From Burkholderia pyrrocinia (GTDB taxonomy: Bacteria; Pseudomonadota; Gammaproteobacteria; Burkholderiales; Burkholderiaceae), in contig NZ_CP011504.1 of NCBI RefSeq assembly GCF_001028665.1, positions 1,860,001 through 1,924,000 on the forward strand: a stretch of DNA of 64,000 bases, written 5' to 3'. The notes under the pieces are model-generated. The model was given only the letters and a program-made list of their open reading frames with translations. It did no database searches and was not told the DNA's origin. Position 1 is the first letter of the stretch. The number at the start of each line of letters is the position of its first letter. The position numbers were made by a program, and so were the translations under genes. This document shows positions 1-8,374 of this stretch, piece after piece.

Positions 1-1143
1 GAGCGCGGCCGCGCCTTCGGGATCTGGGGGATTGTGTTCGGGATCGGGCTCGGCTTCGGGCCGATCGTCGGCGGCGCGATCGTCGCGCTGGCGAGCTGGC
101 CGTGGGTGTTCCTCGTCCATGCGCCGCTTGCGGCTATCGCGCTCGTGCTGATCGGCGGCGCGGTGCAGGAGTCGCGCGATCCGCATGCGGGCACGCTAGA
201 CGTCGCGGGCATCGTCACGCTGTCGCTCGCGGTGCTCGGCCTGGTGTTCTACATCACGCAGAGCGCGGAGCTCGGGCTGACGAGTGCGGCCGGCCTTGGC
301 GTGCTCGGCGCGACCGTGCTGGCGCTCGTGGGTTTCTTCGTCGCGGAACGCGCCAGCGCGCGGCCGATGTTCGATTTCTCGGTGTTCCGGATTCGCGCAT
401 TCACCGGTGCGATCTTCGGGTCGATGGGGATGAACTTCAGCTTCTGGCCGTTCATGATCTACCTGCCGATCTGGTTCCAGGTCGCGCTCGGCTACGACAG
501 CGTGACGGCCGGCCTCGCGCTGCTCGCGTACACGCTGCCGACACTGGTCGCGCCGCCGTTCGGCGAACGGCTGGCGCTGCGCTACGGGCCGGGCGTCGTG
601 ATCCCGGGCGGCCTGTTCACGATCGCGGCCGGCTTCGCGCTGATGCGGGTCGGCAGCGCGGCCGACCACGCGAGCTGGCTCACGATGCTGCCCGGCTGCG
701 TGATCGCCGGCATCGGGCTCGGGCTCACGAACACGCCGGTCACCAACACGACGACGGGCGCGGTGCCGAGCGCGCGGGCCGGGATGGCATCGGGCATCGA
801 CATGAGCGCGCGAATGATCTCGGTCGCGCTGAACATCGCGGCGATGGGCTTCGTGCTGGTCGCGGGGATCGTCGCGAGCCTGAAGGGCGGCGTCGCGGGC
901 ACGATCGGCGAAACGGCGCTGCGCCGGCTCGCGCAGGAAATCGCGTCGGGCCGCACCGACGGGCTGCAGCAGATCGCACCGGCACTCGCGCAGGCCGACC
1001 CGAGCGGCGCGGCGCTGCACGCGGCGCTCGTGCACGGGTTCGGCTGGGTGATGGTGTACGGCGCGGCCGGTGTAGCGGTGCTCGCGACCGCGAGCGCGGT
1101 GGCGTTCGCGCCGGCGAGGCGCGGGGCGGCCGTGTGCGAATGA
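1..1143 (+). CDS. MFS drug:H+ antiporter, DHA2-like (5' end outside window)
   Basis: The reading frame is open from base 1, so the N-terminus lies to the left; about 380 residues are visible. They are strongly hydrophobic with roughly ten membrane segments. Near the visible start is the antiporter motif C signature, GIGLGFGPIVGG, typical of drug:proton antiporters of the major facilitator superfamily. The long helix-rich C-terminal part fits the 14-helix DHA2 (EmrB/QacA-like) group. The protein would export small toxic compounds across the inner membrane using the proton gradient. It converges with the leftward macAB efflux operon, so both sides of this junction encode export systems. The substrate cannot be told from sequence. 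An internal GTG at 34 should not be taken as the start. Confidence 0.85.
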   Translation, partial: ERGRAFGIWGIVFGIGLGFGPIVGGAIVALASWPWVFLVHAPLAAIALVLIGGAVQESRDPHAGTLDVAGIVTLSLAVLGLVFYITQSAELGLTSAAGLGVLGATVLALVGFFVAERASARPMFDFSVFRIRAFTGAIFGSMGMNFSFWPFMIYLPIWFQVALGYDSVTAGLALLAYTLPTLVAPPFGERLALRYGPGVVIPGGLFTIAAGFALMRVGSAADHASWLTMLPGCVIAGIGLGLTNTPVTNTTTGAVPSARAGMASGIDMSARMISVALNIAAMGFVLVAGIVASLKGGVAGTIGETALRRLAQEIASGRTDGLQQIAPALAQADPSGAALHAALVHGFGWVMVYGAAGVAVLATASAVAFAPARRGAAVCE

Positions 1144-1173
1144 CACGGCCTGCCCGTTGCGTGGGTACGCCGG

Positions 1174-2547
1174 TCAGGACATCCCGCCGCCGAGCGCGCG
1201 ATACAGCGTCATCTGGTTGTTGAGCCGGTTCAGCCGCGTCAGCTCGTCGGCGCTTTGCGCATCGCGCAGCCGCTGCTGCTGGTCGAGCCACGGCTGCACG
1301 GCGGTCGCGCCGGCCGCGAACCGCGCGGCGGCAAGCTGCTCGGCGCGCTGCGCCTGGGCCAGCGACAGCGCACGCTGTTCGGCCTCGCGTTCGAGCTGTA
1401 CGCGCGCCGACAGCGCATTCTCGACTTCCGCGAGCGCCGTGTAGAGCCGCTGGCGGAACCCGACCACCGCTTCCTCGTACTGCGACTTCGACACCTTGAT
1501 CTGCAGTTGCATCGTGTTCCACTGGATGAACGGCAGCGCGAGGCCGAGCCCGAGCGTGCCGACCGGATTCGTCAGTACGCGTTCGAGGCTCGTGCTCGTC
1601 GTGCCGGCGCTGCCGGTCAGCGTGAAGGTCGGGTAGAAGCTCGTGCGTGTCGCGTCGACCTGCGCGAGCGATTCGCGCAGCCGGAATTCCGCCGCGCGCA
1701 GGTCGGGGCGCCGGCCGAGCAGGCTGGCCGGCAGGCCGGCCGCTACTTCCGGCGGCGGCGCGTCGGGCAGCGCCGACGGTTCGGCCGCGTGTTGCTGCGG
1801 CGGCCGGTCGAACAGCAGCGCGAGCGCGTGGCGGTTCTCGGTGCGCTGCTGGATCAGTTGCGTTTGCGCGGCGCGTTGTACGGACAGGCTCTGTTCGGCC
1901 TGCGCGAGATCGAGCCCGGACACCGCACCGGCCGCATGCCGCGACCGGACGACCGCGAGCGTGCGCACCGCATACGCGATGTTCGCGTCGCCGAGCGCGA
2001 TCTGCCGGTTCAGATAGCCGATCTGCCAGTACAGCGACGCGGTCGTGCCGATCAGCGACAGCCGCGCGGCTTCGAGATCGGCGGCCGTCGCGTCGGCTTC
2101 CCAGTGCGCGGCATCGCGCAGCGCGGCCAGCCGGCCCCACAGGTCGATTTCATAGCTGAGCGAACCGGTGACGCCGCTCGACCGGCTCATCCGGTGCGTA
2201 TCGAGCGTGCGCGACACGGCGCCGTTCGCGCCGAGCGAAACGGCGGGCGTCAGGTTCGTGTCGACGAGCCCGGCCTGCAGTTGCGCGCGGTACACGCGGA
2301 TCGCCGCGATCGCGAGGTCGTTGTTGGCACGCAGCGCGTCGTCGATCAGCCGGTCGAGTTGCGGATCGCCGAAGCTGCGCCACCAGTCGCGCGTCGTGGC
2401 AGGCGCGTCGGCCGCGACCGGCGCGGCCCAGTTCGCGGGCATCGCGACGGCCGGCAGCGGGTCGTGGCGTGCGCCCGCGCAGCCGGCGAGCAGCGCGGCG
2501 GCGCATGCGAATGCGCCGAGACGGTGAAGCGAAGAGGAATGCGTCAT
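1174..2547 (-). CDS. Efflux outer membrane lipoprotein, NodT/OprM family
   Basis: A protein of 457 residues forming the outer-membrane channel of a tripartite efflux pump. The start chosen at 2547 gives a classic lipoprotein signal: a hydrophobic stretch ending in LLAGC, with the lipidated cysteine at about residue 23. The rest shows the two repeated coiled-coil halves of the TolC/OprM fold, for example the QLDRLIDDALRANNDL and GRRPDLRAAEFRL segments. It is the last gene of a leftward operon, starting 13 bases after the macB stop, so it very probably supplies the outer-membrane duct for MacAB. An upstream in-frame start at 2604 would overlap macB and would remove the signal peptide from the N-terminus, so it is less likely. 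Confidence 0.9.
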   Translation of the reverse strand: MTHSSSLHRLGAFACAAALLAGCAGARHDPLPAVAMPANWAAPVAADAPATTRDWWRSFGDPQLDRLIDDALRANNDLAIAAIRVYRAQLQAGLVDTNLTPAVSLGANGAVSRTLDTHRMSRSSGVTGSLSYEIDLWGRLAALRDAAHWEADATAADLEAARLSLIGTTASLYWQIGYLNRQIALGDANIAYAVRTLAVVRSRHAAGAVSGLDLAQAEQSLSVQRAAQTQLIQQRTENRHALALLFDRPPQQHAAEPSALPDAPPPEVAAGLPASLLGRRPDLRAAEFRLRESLAQVDATRTSFYPTFTLTGSAGTTSTSLERVLTNPVGTLGLGLALPFIQWNTMQLQIKVSKSQYEEAVVGFRQRLYTALAEVENALSARVQLEREAEQRALSLAQAQRAEQLAAARFAAGATAVQPWLDQQQRLRDAQSADELTRLNRLNNQMTLYRALGGGMS

Positions 2548-2560
2548 GGCAGGTCTTTCG

Positions 2561-4585
2561 TCAGTCGCGCGCGAGCGCATCGATCGGATCGAGCCGCGAC
2601 GCATTACGTGCGGGCATGAAACCGAATATCACACCGGTGAGCGTCGAGCAGACGAACGCGGTCACGATTGCGCCGGCGGAGAACACCATCTTCCATTGCG
2701 CGACGAACATCGAGAACACCGCGCCGAGCCCGAACGACAGCGCGATGCCGATCGTGCCGCCGAGCAGGCACACGAGCACGGCCTCGACGAGGAACTGCTG
2801 CAGGATGTCGGACTGGCGCGCGCCGACCGCCATCCGGATGCCGATCTCGCGCGTGCGCTCGGTGACCGACACGAGCATGATGTTCATCACGCCGATCCCG
2901 CCGACGACGAGCGAGATCACGGCGATCAGCGACAGCAGCAGCGTCAGCGACTGGCCGGTTTTTTCGACGGTCTTGACCACGCTGTCCATGTTGTACGTGA
3001 AGAAGTCCTTGCGGCCGTGGCGCTGGATCATCAGCTTTTCGAGGCTTTTCTCGGCGGCGGCGCTCGGCTGCCCGTCGCGCACGCGCACGGTGATGCTGTC
3101 GAGATGGCGCTGGCCGAACAGGCGCCCGCTCGCGGTCGTGTACGGCACCCACACGTTCAGGCTCTTCACGCTGCCGAACGCGCTCTTCTTGTCGGCCGTG
3201 ACGCCGATCACGACGCACGGCACGTTGTCGACGAGAATCACGTCGCCGACCGGATTGCGCGTCGCGCCGATCAGCTTGCGGCGCGTGTTCTGGTCGATCA
3301 CCGCTACCTGCGCCTGGCGGCGCACCGCGTCCTCGTCGAACGCGACGCCCAGCGCGAAGCGCATCCCGCGCGCCTGGAAGAAGCGGTCGCCGACGCCGCT
3401 CACGAGCGCGTTGACGTCGATGTTGCGATAGCGCAGCAGCAGCGTGCGCGACGTTTCGGGCGTCGCGCTGTCGACGTACGGCTGCTCGGCGAGCGCGGCG
3501 ACATCGGCGGGCACCAGCGTCTGGATCGTGTCTGCGCGGCTGTCGCCCCAGTCGGTGCCCGGATAGACGTTGATCGTGTTCGTGCCGATGCTGCCGATCT
3601 CGTCGAGCATGTAGCGCTTCGCGCCTTCGCCGATCGCGACGATCGACACGACCGACGTGATGCCGATGATGATGCCGAGCATCGTCAGCAGCGTGCGCAG
3701 CCGGTGCGACACGAGCGCGATCCACGCCATCCGGCAGGCCTCGGCGAAGCGGCCGGAGCCTGCCGCGAAGCGCCGCGCGCGCGTGCCGGTATCGGCGTCG
3801 GCGGGTGGCGGCGTATCGTGCCGATCGTGCGTTGACGGCTCGCCGGCTGTCGCTTCGGCCGCGTCGGCGAAGGCTTCCGCGAGCGCTTCCGCATAGTGGC
3901 GATTCCGCCGGTCGGCGACGATCTCGCCGTCGCTGATCTCGATGATGCGCCGTGCATGGCGCGCGACGTCCTTGTCGTGCGTGACGATGACGATCGTATG
4001 GCCGAGCGCGTTCAGCTCGTGCAGGATGCGGATCACGTCCTGGCCGCTTTTCGTGTCGAGCGCGCCGGTCGGTTCGTCGGCGAGGATCACCTGGCCGCCG
4101 TTCATCAGCGCGCGCGCAATGCTCACGCGCTGCTGCTGGCCGCCGGACAATTGCCCGGGCCGGTGGTGCGCGCGATCCGCGAGCCCGAGGCGCGCGAGCA
4201 GCTCGCGTGCGCGCTCGTGCCGCTCCGCGCGCGTGGTGCCGGCATAGATCGCGGGCATTTCGAGGTTCGCGACCGCGTCGACGTGCGGCAGCAGGTGATA
4301 GCGCTGGAACACGAAACCGAAGTGCTCGCGGCGCAGTTGCGCGAGCTCGTCGCTGTCGAGCATGTGCGTGTCGCGTCCGCCGACCGTGTAGGTGCCTTCG
4401 CTCGGGTGATCGAGGCAGCCGAGGATGTTCATCAGCGTCGACTTGCCGGAACCCGACGCGCCGACGATCGCGACGATCTCGCCTGCATTGATCGACAGGT
4501 TGACGTTGTTCAGGACGACGACATCTTTCTCGCCGGCCGGAAAGCGCCGCGTGACGCTCGACAGTTTCAGCAGGGGCTGGCTCAT
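2561..4585 (-). CDS. macB: MacB-type ABC transporter, fused ATPase/permease
   Basis: A protein of 674 residues. The N-terminal ABC ATPase has Walker A GASGSGKST (about residues 42-50), signature LSGGQQQR (about 146-153), Walker B VILADE (about 166-171) and the switch histidine in VTHD. A first membrane segment near residue 300 is followed by a large periplasmic domain and three C-terminal membrane segments, the MacB/FtsX topology. MacB works with MacA and an outer-membrane factor to expel macrolides, peptides or lipids from the periplasm. Its start lies 2 bases after the macA stop and its stop 13 bases before the outer-membrane factor, so the three form one operon. The substrate in this organism is unknown; siderophore-export paralogues look similar. 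Confidence 0.93.
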   Translation of the reverse strand: MSQPLLKLSSVTRRFPAGEKDVVVLNNVNLSINAGEIVAIVGASGSGKSTLMNILGCLDHPSEGTYTVGGRDTHMLDSDELAQLRREHFGFVFQRYHLLPHVDAVANLEMPAIYAGTTRAERHERARELLARLGLADRAHHRPGQLSGGQQQRVSIARALMNGGQVILADEPTGALDTKSGQDVIRILHELNALGHTIVIVTHDKDVARHARRIIEISDGEIVADRRNRHYAEALAEAFADAAEATAGEPSTHDRHDTPPPADADTGTRARRFAAGSGRFAEACRMAWIALVSHRLRTLLTMLGIIIGITSVVSIVAIGEGAKRYMLDEIGSIGTNTINVYPGTDWGDSRADTIQTLVPADVAALAEQPYVDSATPETSRTLLLRYRNIDVNALVSGVGDRFFQARGMRFALGVAFDEDAVRRQAQVAVIDQNTRRKLIGATRNPVGDVILVDNVPCVVIGVTADKKSAFGSVKSLNVWVPYTTASGRLFGQRHLDSITVRVRDGQPSAAAEKSLEKLMIQRHGRKDFFTYNMDSVVKTVEKTGQSLTLLLSLIAVISLVVGGIGVMNIMLVSVTERTREIGIRMAVGARQSDILQQFLVEAVLVCLLGGTIGIALSFGLGAVFSMFVAQWKMVFSAGAIVTAFVCSTLTGVIFGFMPARNASRLDPIDALARD

Positions 4586-4587
4586 CG

Positions 4588-5781
4588 TCACACCACGTCC
4601 GCCAGCGGCGCGTGCTCGTCCGCGGCGGCTTCGCCGATCACGACGCGCTCGCCGTCCTTCAGGCCGGCCAGCACTTCGACGCGCACGTTGTTGTTGATGC
4701 CGATGCGGATGGTGCGCGTTTCCGTGCTGCCGTCGGCGCGCAGTACGCGGACCGCATAGGTGCCGTCCTTGCGCTTCTCGCCGAGCGCGGCGGCCGGAAT
4801 GCTGAGCGCGTTGCGCGCGTTGCCGAGCACGATGTTGACCTGCGCGGTCATCGCGATGCGCAGCCGGTGCTCGGGATTCGGCACTTCGAACAGCGCGTTG
4901 TAGAACACCGCGGAGTTCGGTTTCGTGCCGCCGCCCGCGCCGCCGCCGAGCGCGCTCTGCGCGTCGGCATAGTTCTGCGGCGCCGGCTCGATCGCGCGCA
5001 GCTTGCCGTAGTGGCGCTTGTCCGGCTCGCCGAGGATCGTGAAATACGCGGCCTGGCCGGCGCTCACGCGGATCACGTCGGCTTCCGACACCTGCGCCTT
5101 CACGGTCATCTTGTCGAGATCCGCGAGCTTCAGGATCACCGGCGCCTGCTGCTGCGCGATCACGGTCTGGCCTTCCTGCGTGACGATCGCGACGACCTCG
5201 CCGTCGATCGGCGCGACGATGCGCGTGTAGCCGAGGTTGGCCTGCGCGGTCTCGATCTGGATGCGGGCCGAGCGGATCTGCGCGGCGAGCGACGCGAGCG
5301 TCGCGCGCTGCACGTCGAGCGTCGCGCGCGCGGCCTCGAACGACTCGCGCGACGTCGCATCGTCGGGCAGCATCGCCTGCTGGCGCCGGAACGCGAGTTC
5401 GGCCTGCGTCAGTTGCGCGGCGGTCGACTGGTGCTGCGCGCGCAGGCTTTCCTCGCTGGCGCGCGCCTGGCGCAGCGCGTTTTCGGAGATCACGGGATCG
5501 ATCTCGGCGAGCCACTGGCCTTTCGCGACCTTGTCGCCGAGCTTCACCTTCAGCGTCTTCAACTGCCCCGATACCTGCGCGCCGACGTCGACCTGCCTGA
5601 ACGCCTGCAGCGCGCCGGTCGCGAGCACCGCGTTCTCGAGATCGCCGCGCGTGACGGGCGCGGACAGGTACTGCGGATGCTTGTCGGGTGCGCAGGCCTT
5701 CAGCGCGACGCCGGCGGCGATCGCGACGACGGCAAGGGTAGCGAGCACGATGCGCCGGCGGCGATGGGTCTTCTGAGTCAT
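4588..5781 (-). CDS. macA: MacA-type periplasmic adaptor (membrane fusion protein)
   Basis: A protein of 397 residues. After a basic N-terminus (KTHRRRR) comes one membrane anchor (about residues 12-30), then the biotinyl-lipoyl half-motifs, a long alpha-helical hairpin rich in Ala, Gln and Glu, and beta-barrel and membrane-proximal domains. This is the layout of HlyD/MacA adaptors, which link an inner-membrane pump to the outer-membrane channel and stimulate MacB ATPase activity. It is the first gene of the leftward macA-macB-outer-membrane-factor operon. The start at 5781 (MTQKTHRRRR) is preferred over one at 5892 because it places the anchor directly at the N-terminus. Confidence 0.92.
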   Translation of the reverse strand: MTQKTHRRRRIVLATLAVVAIAAGVALKACAPDKHPQYLSAPVTRGDLENAVLATGALQAFRQVDVGAQVSGQLKTLKVKLGDKVAKGQWLAEIDPVISENALRQARASEESLRAQHQSTAAQLTQAELAFRRQQAMLPDDATSRESFEAARATLDVQRATLASLAAQIRSARIQIETAQANLGYTRIVAPIDGEVVAIVTQEGQTVIAQQQAPVILKLADLDKMTVKAQVSEADVIRVSAGQAAYFTILGEPDKRHYGKLRAIEPAPQNYADAQSALGGGAGGGTKPNSAVFYNALFEVPNPEHRLRIAMTAQVNIVLGNARNALSIPAAALGEKRKDGTYAVRVLRADGSTETRTIRIGINNNVRVEVLAGLKDGERVVIGEAAADEHAPLADVV

Positions 5782-6065
5782 GAGAATGCGGCGAGGATGA
5801 AGCGGGCGCCGGCGATGCGTGCGGCCGGGCGGGACGATCCGGTCGGCGTCGTATGCCGGGCGTGTTGCCCGCGACGGCATCCGCGTACGCATCGCGCGGG
5901 CGTGCCGATTCGAATCAGCCGCTCATGGTAAGCGAGGATTTCACGCCAAATCGTGTGGAAATTGTGCTGAATTGTGCGAGCACCGTGCCGGCGCGGAGGC
6001 TGGGCGGCGTCATTGTTGCGATCTGTGAAAGCGGTGGGCGGTGCCGCGTGCCCGGTCCCGCGAGC

Positions 6066-6647
6066 TTACGCGCGGTGCCCACCCGCGTCGATCCTGCGTT
6101 GCGTATCGGCATCGACGATATCGCGGATCGCACTGAACAGCGGCGCGGCATCGGTATAGCGCCGGCCGTAGCCGAGATTGAACGCGTAGTCGAAATCGGG
6201 CGGATTGCTGCCCTGGTTGTGCTGCAGGATCGTCTCGAGCTTGTCGAGCGCCTTCGCCGCGCGTGCTTCCGGCGACGCGGCCGCCTCGTATTCATCCCAC
6301 AGCGCGACGATCTCGTCGCGCAGCGTGCGATCGAGCGACGCCGTCAGCGTCAGCAGGTCGTCGCGTTCGTGCGCGCTTTTGTCGGGGTACGCGGCCTGCT
6401 CGATCGCGGGGATGTCGCCGTGCAGCGCCTCGCCGAGATCGTGGACGACACACAGCTTCAGCAGCTTCAGCGTGTCGGTGCCGGGCAGCGCATCGGCGAA
6501 CACGAGCGCCATCAGGCACAGCCGCCAGCTATGCTCGGCCGTGCTTTCCGCACGCCCGGCCGATGTGTGGCCGCTGCGCAGCACATCCTTCAGGCGTTCG
6601 GCCTCGCGCAGGAAATCGAGGCGCGCGTGGATCGTGTCGGGGTTCAT
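6066..6647 (-). CDS. HD-domain hydrolase, YfbR-like
   Basis: A protein of 193 residues with the HD phosphohydrolase metal site: His39 in TAEHSW, the His69-Asp70 pair in CVVHDLGEALHGD, and a further acidic residue downstream. Length and motif spacing match the YfbR/HD_3 group, many of which are 5'-deoxynucleotidases acting on dNMPs. It starts about 80 bases beyond the stop of an XRE regulator in the same direction, so the two may be cotranscribed. Specificity cannot be assigned from sequence; it could act on another nucleotide or phosphoester. Confidence 0.82.
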   Translation of the reverse strand: MNPDTIHARLDFLREAERLKDVLRSGHTSAGRAESTAEHSWRLCLMALVFADALPGTDTLKLLKLCVVHDLGEALHGDIPAIEQAAYPDKSAHERDDLLTLTASLDRTLRDEIVALWDEYEAAASPEARAAKALDKLETILQHNQGSNPPDFDYAFNLGYGRRYTDAAPLFSAIRDIVDADTQRRIDAGGHRA

Positions 6648-6728
6648 GGTCGGCGTCCTTGCGATGAGCGGCCAAGCGTAAGGCGGCCGCGCGCGGTTCG
6701 TCCACGCATGAAATATGCGCGGCGTGCG

Positions 6729-7286
6729 CTAAAGCGTTTCCACGAGCCGTGCGGCCGACCCGTCCGACAGCGTCATCCGCGTCCACCGGCATGTGCTGCC
6801 GCGGATCGGCACGACGCGCGATGCATTCGCGCCGGTGTCGAATTCGACGCTCGGCGGCCCCGCGCGATCGTGCCAGCCGAGCGTGTCGAGCGCGGTTTCC
6901 ATGCGGACGATCTCCGGCGTCGCATAGCGCCACAGCGACGTGCCGAGCAGCATCGAAAGCGGTTGCGAGAACTCGGCCGCGCGCGCCGGCGAACTGGCGA
7001 GCAGGCGGTGCGTGAGGTCGCACACGAGATGCATGCGGCCCGCGCTGCCCGCGATGAGCCGTGCGAGCGCATGGTCGCCTGCGGAATCGAGGCGCGCGGC
7101 GAGCAGCCGCTCGGCCGTCGCGCGCTCGTCGGGCGACATCTGCTGGATGCCGGCTTCCCAGCGGGAGATCGTCGATTGCGCGACGCCGAACAGTTCTGCG
7201 GCGTGGCTTTGCTTCACGCGGTGCAGCGCGCGCCAGCGCTTGAGCTGCGGGCCGAGCGGTGGCGTGTGAAGCAGTGATACGGTCAT
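6729..7286 (-). CDS. XRE-family regulator with C-terminal PAS-like domain
   Basis: A protein of 185 residues. Residues about 12-66 form a lambda-repressor-like helix-turn-helix (KRWRALHRVKQSHAAELFGV, then a recognition helix in STISRWEAG). The C-terminal half (HLVCDLTHRLLASSPARAAE onward) resembles a PAS-type sensor fold, though this is a weak call. It lies upstream of the HD hydrolase in the same direction and could control it. No ligand is recognised. Confidence 0.75.
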   Translation of the reverse strand: MTVSLLHTPPLGPQLKRWRALHRVKQSHAAELFGVAQSTISRWEAGIQQMSPDERATAERLLAARLDSAGDHALARLIAGSAGRMHLVCDLTHRLLASSPARAAEFSQPLSMLLGTSLWRYATPEIVRMETALDTLGWHDRAGPPSVEFDTGANASRVVPIRGSTCRWTRMTLSDGSAARLVETL

Positions 7287-7370
7287 GGCGAGGCTCCGGT
7301 TGCGGTCGTTGTGTGCGCTCGCGTGTCGCGGGCTGCTGTCACCCGCGCTGCAGGGGCGTCGCGCGCGCCG

Positions 7371-8009
7371 TTACATGATCCGGAGGCCGCCGTTTGCCTC
7401 GATCGCGATGGCCGCGAACGGCAAGAGCACGATGCCGCCCAGCACGAGCACGCCGTCGGCGGCAACGGTGATCGGCGTGGCGAGAATTCGCAGGCCCATG
7501 CCGACGACGGATGGCGATTCCTTGATGGACACCGAGTACTGCTTGTTGAACGACTGCGCGACTCCTTTGTCCTTCGCGGCGAAGCCTTCCGTCGAGTAGC
7601 GTTTGCCGTCGATGTCGCCTTCGAGCACGAGACCGGCTGGTTCGGCGACGAATCCGTCGGCGGCGGCCGCCTGTCGATCGTCGTCCGACGCGGCCTTCGG
7701 CAACACGATCCGGTAGTGGCCGGTGACGCTGCCGCCGCTCGCATGAAAGCCGGCAAACGTCGTGCGCAGCGATTTCCGGTAGCCGGACAGCAGTACCGGC
7801 CGCAATTGGGCCGGCAGATCAAAGATGTAGTGGTAGCGCATGCCGAGGACGACCAGTTTCTTGCCGTCCTCGGAAATCATGAATCCGGATACGTATTCGC
7901 TGTATGCGTCGTCCTTGTACAGCTTCGGCGTGAAACAACCCGACAGCGCGAGGCTGCTCGCGGCCAAGCCGGCGGCCAGCAGGCGCCGGCGCGTGATCGA
8001 TATGCTCAT
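7371..8009 (-). CDS. Hypothetical lipoprotein
   Basis: A protein of 212 residues with an N-terminal signal MSISITRRRLLAAGLAAS and a lipobox ALSGC that places the lipidated cysteine at residue 25. The run of arginines before the hydrophobic stretch leaves Tat export possible. The mature part is soluble until a hydrophobic segment near the C-terminus (ITVAADGVLVLGGIVLLPFA). No family was recognised. It is transcribed away from the membrane/papain-like gene at 8375, with a perfect 18-bp palindrome in the shared upstream region. Confidence 0.75.
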   Translation of the reverse strand: MSISITRRRLLAAGLAASSLALSGCFTPKLYKDDAYSEYVSGFMISEDGKKLVVLGMRYHYIFDLPAQLRPVLLSGYRKSLRTTFAGFHASGGSVTGHYRIVLPKAASDDDRQAAAADGFVAEPAGLVLEGDIDGKRYSTEGFAAKDKGVAQSFNKQYSVSIKESPSVVGMGLRILATPITVAADGVLVLGGIVLLPFAAIAIEANGGLRIM

Positions 8010-8164
8010 TTCTTGTTGTCCCGTCTGATGCGGTTCGGTTCAGTGGCTTTCGCCCTCGGAAGCAGGATTCTGGCGCATCCGCCGCGTGTTGTCGAACGGG
8101 AAACCTGCCATGGCAGCGTTGTCGGACTCGCCGCATCCGGCGGCGCGCCGGGACGCCCGGGCCC

Positions 8165-8182
8165 GCCGAAAACGTTTTCGGC
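8165..8182. promoter_or_regulatory. Perfect 18-bp palindrome between divergent genes
   Basis: The sequence GCCGAAAACGTTTTCGGC reads the same on both strands. It lies between the leftward lipoprotein start (8009) and the rightward membrane-protein start (8375). A palindrome with a central CG flanked by A and T tracts is typical of LacI/GalR-type operators. No LacI-type regulator is present in the window. The rest of this 365-base gap shows nothing else recognisable. Confidence 0.5.
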
Positions 8183-8374
8183 AGGCTTTCACCCGACTCC
8201 GCCATATCTTATTATTCGGCCAGAGCGGCGCGCGCCGGCCGCCATCGGTCATGTCGACGGCATGACGCGCCGGCAACGATTGCCGCCTTCCGACAGGCGT
8301 GTCGCACGACGCACGGTCGACAAGACAGGAAACGCGAGGCCGCGTGTTTCCCGAAAAAATGACACGAGGGCGCG

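Noticed and set aside
740..2140. A 466-codon minus-strand frame overlapping the MFS and efflux genes
   Set aside because: An Arg/Ala-rich shadow of two strongly supported genes with no domain of its own.
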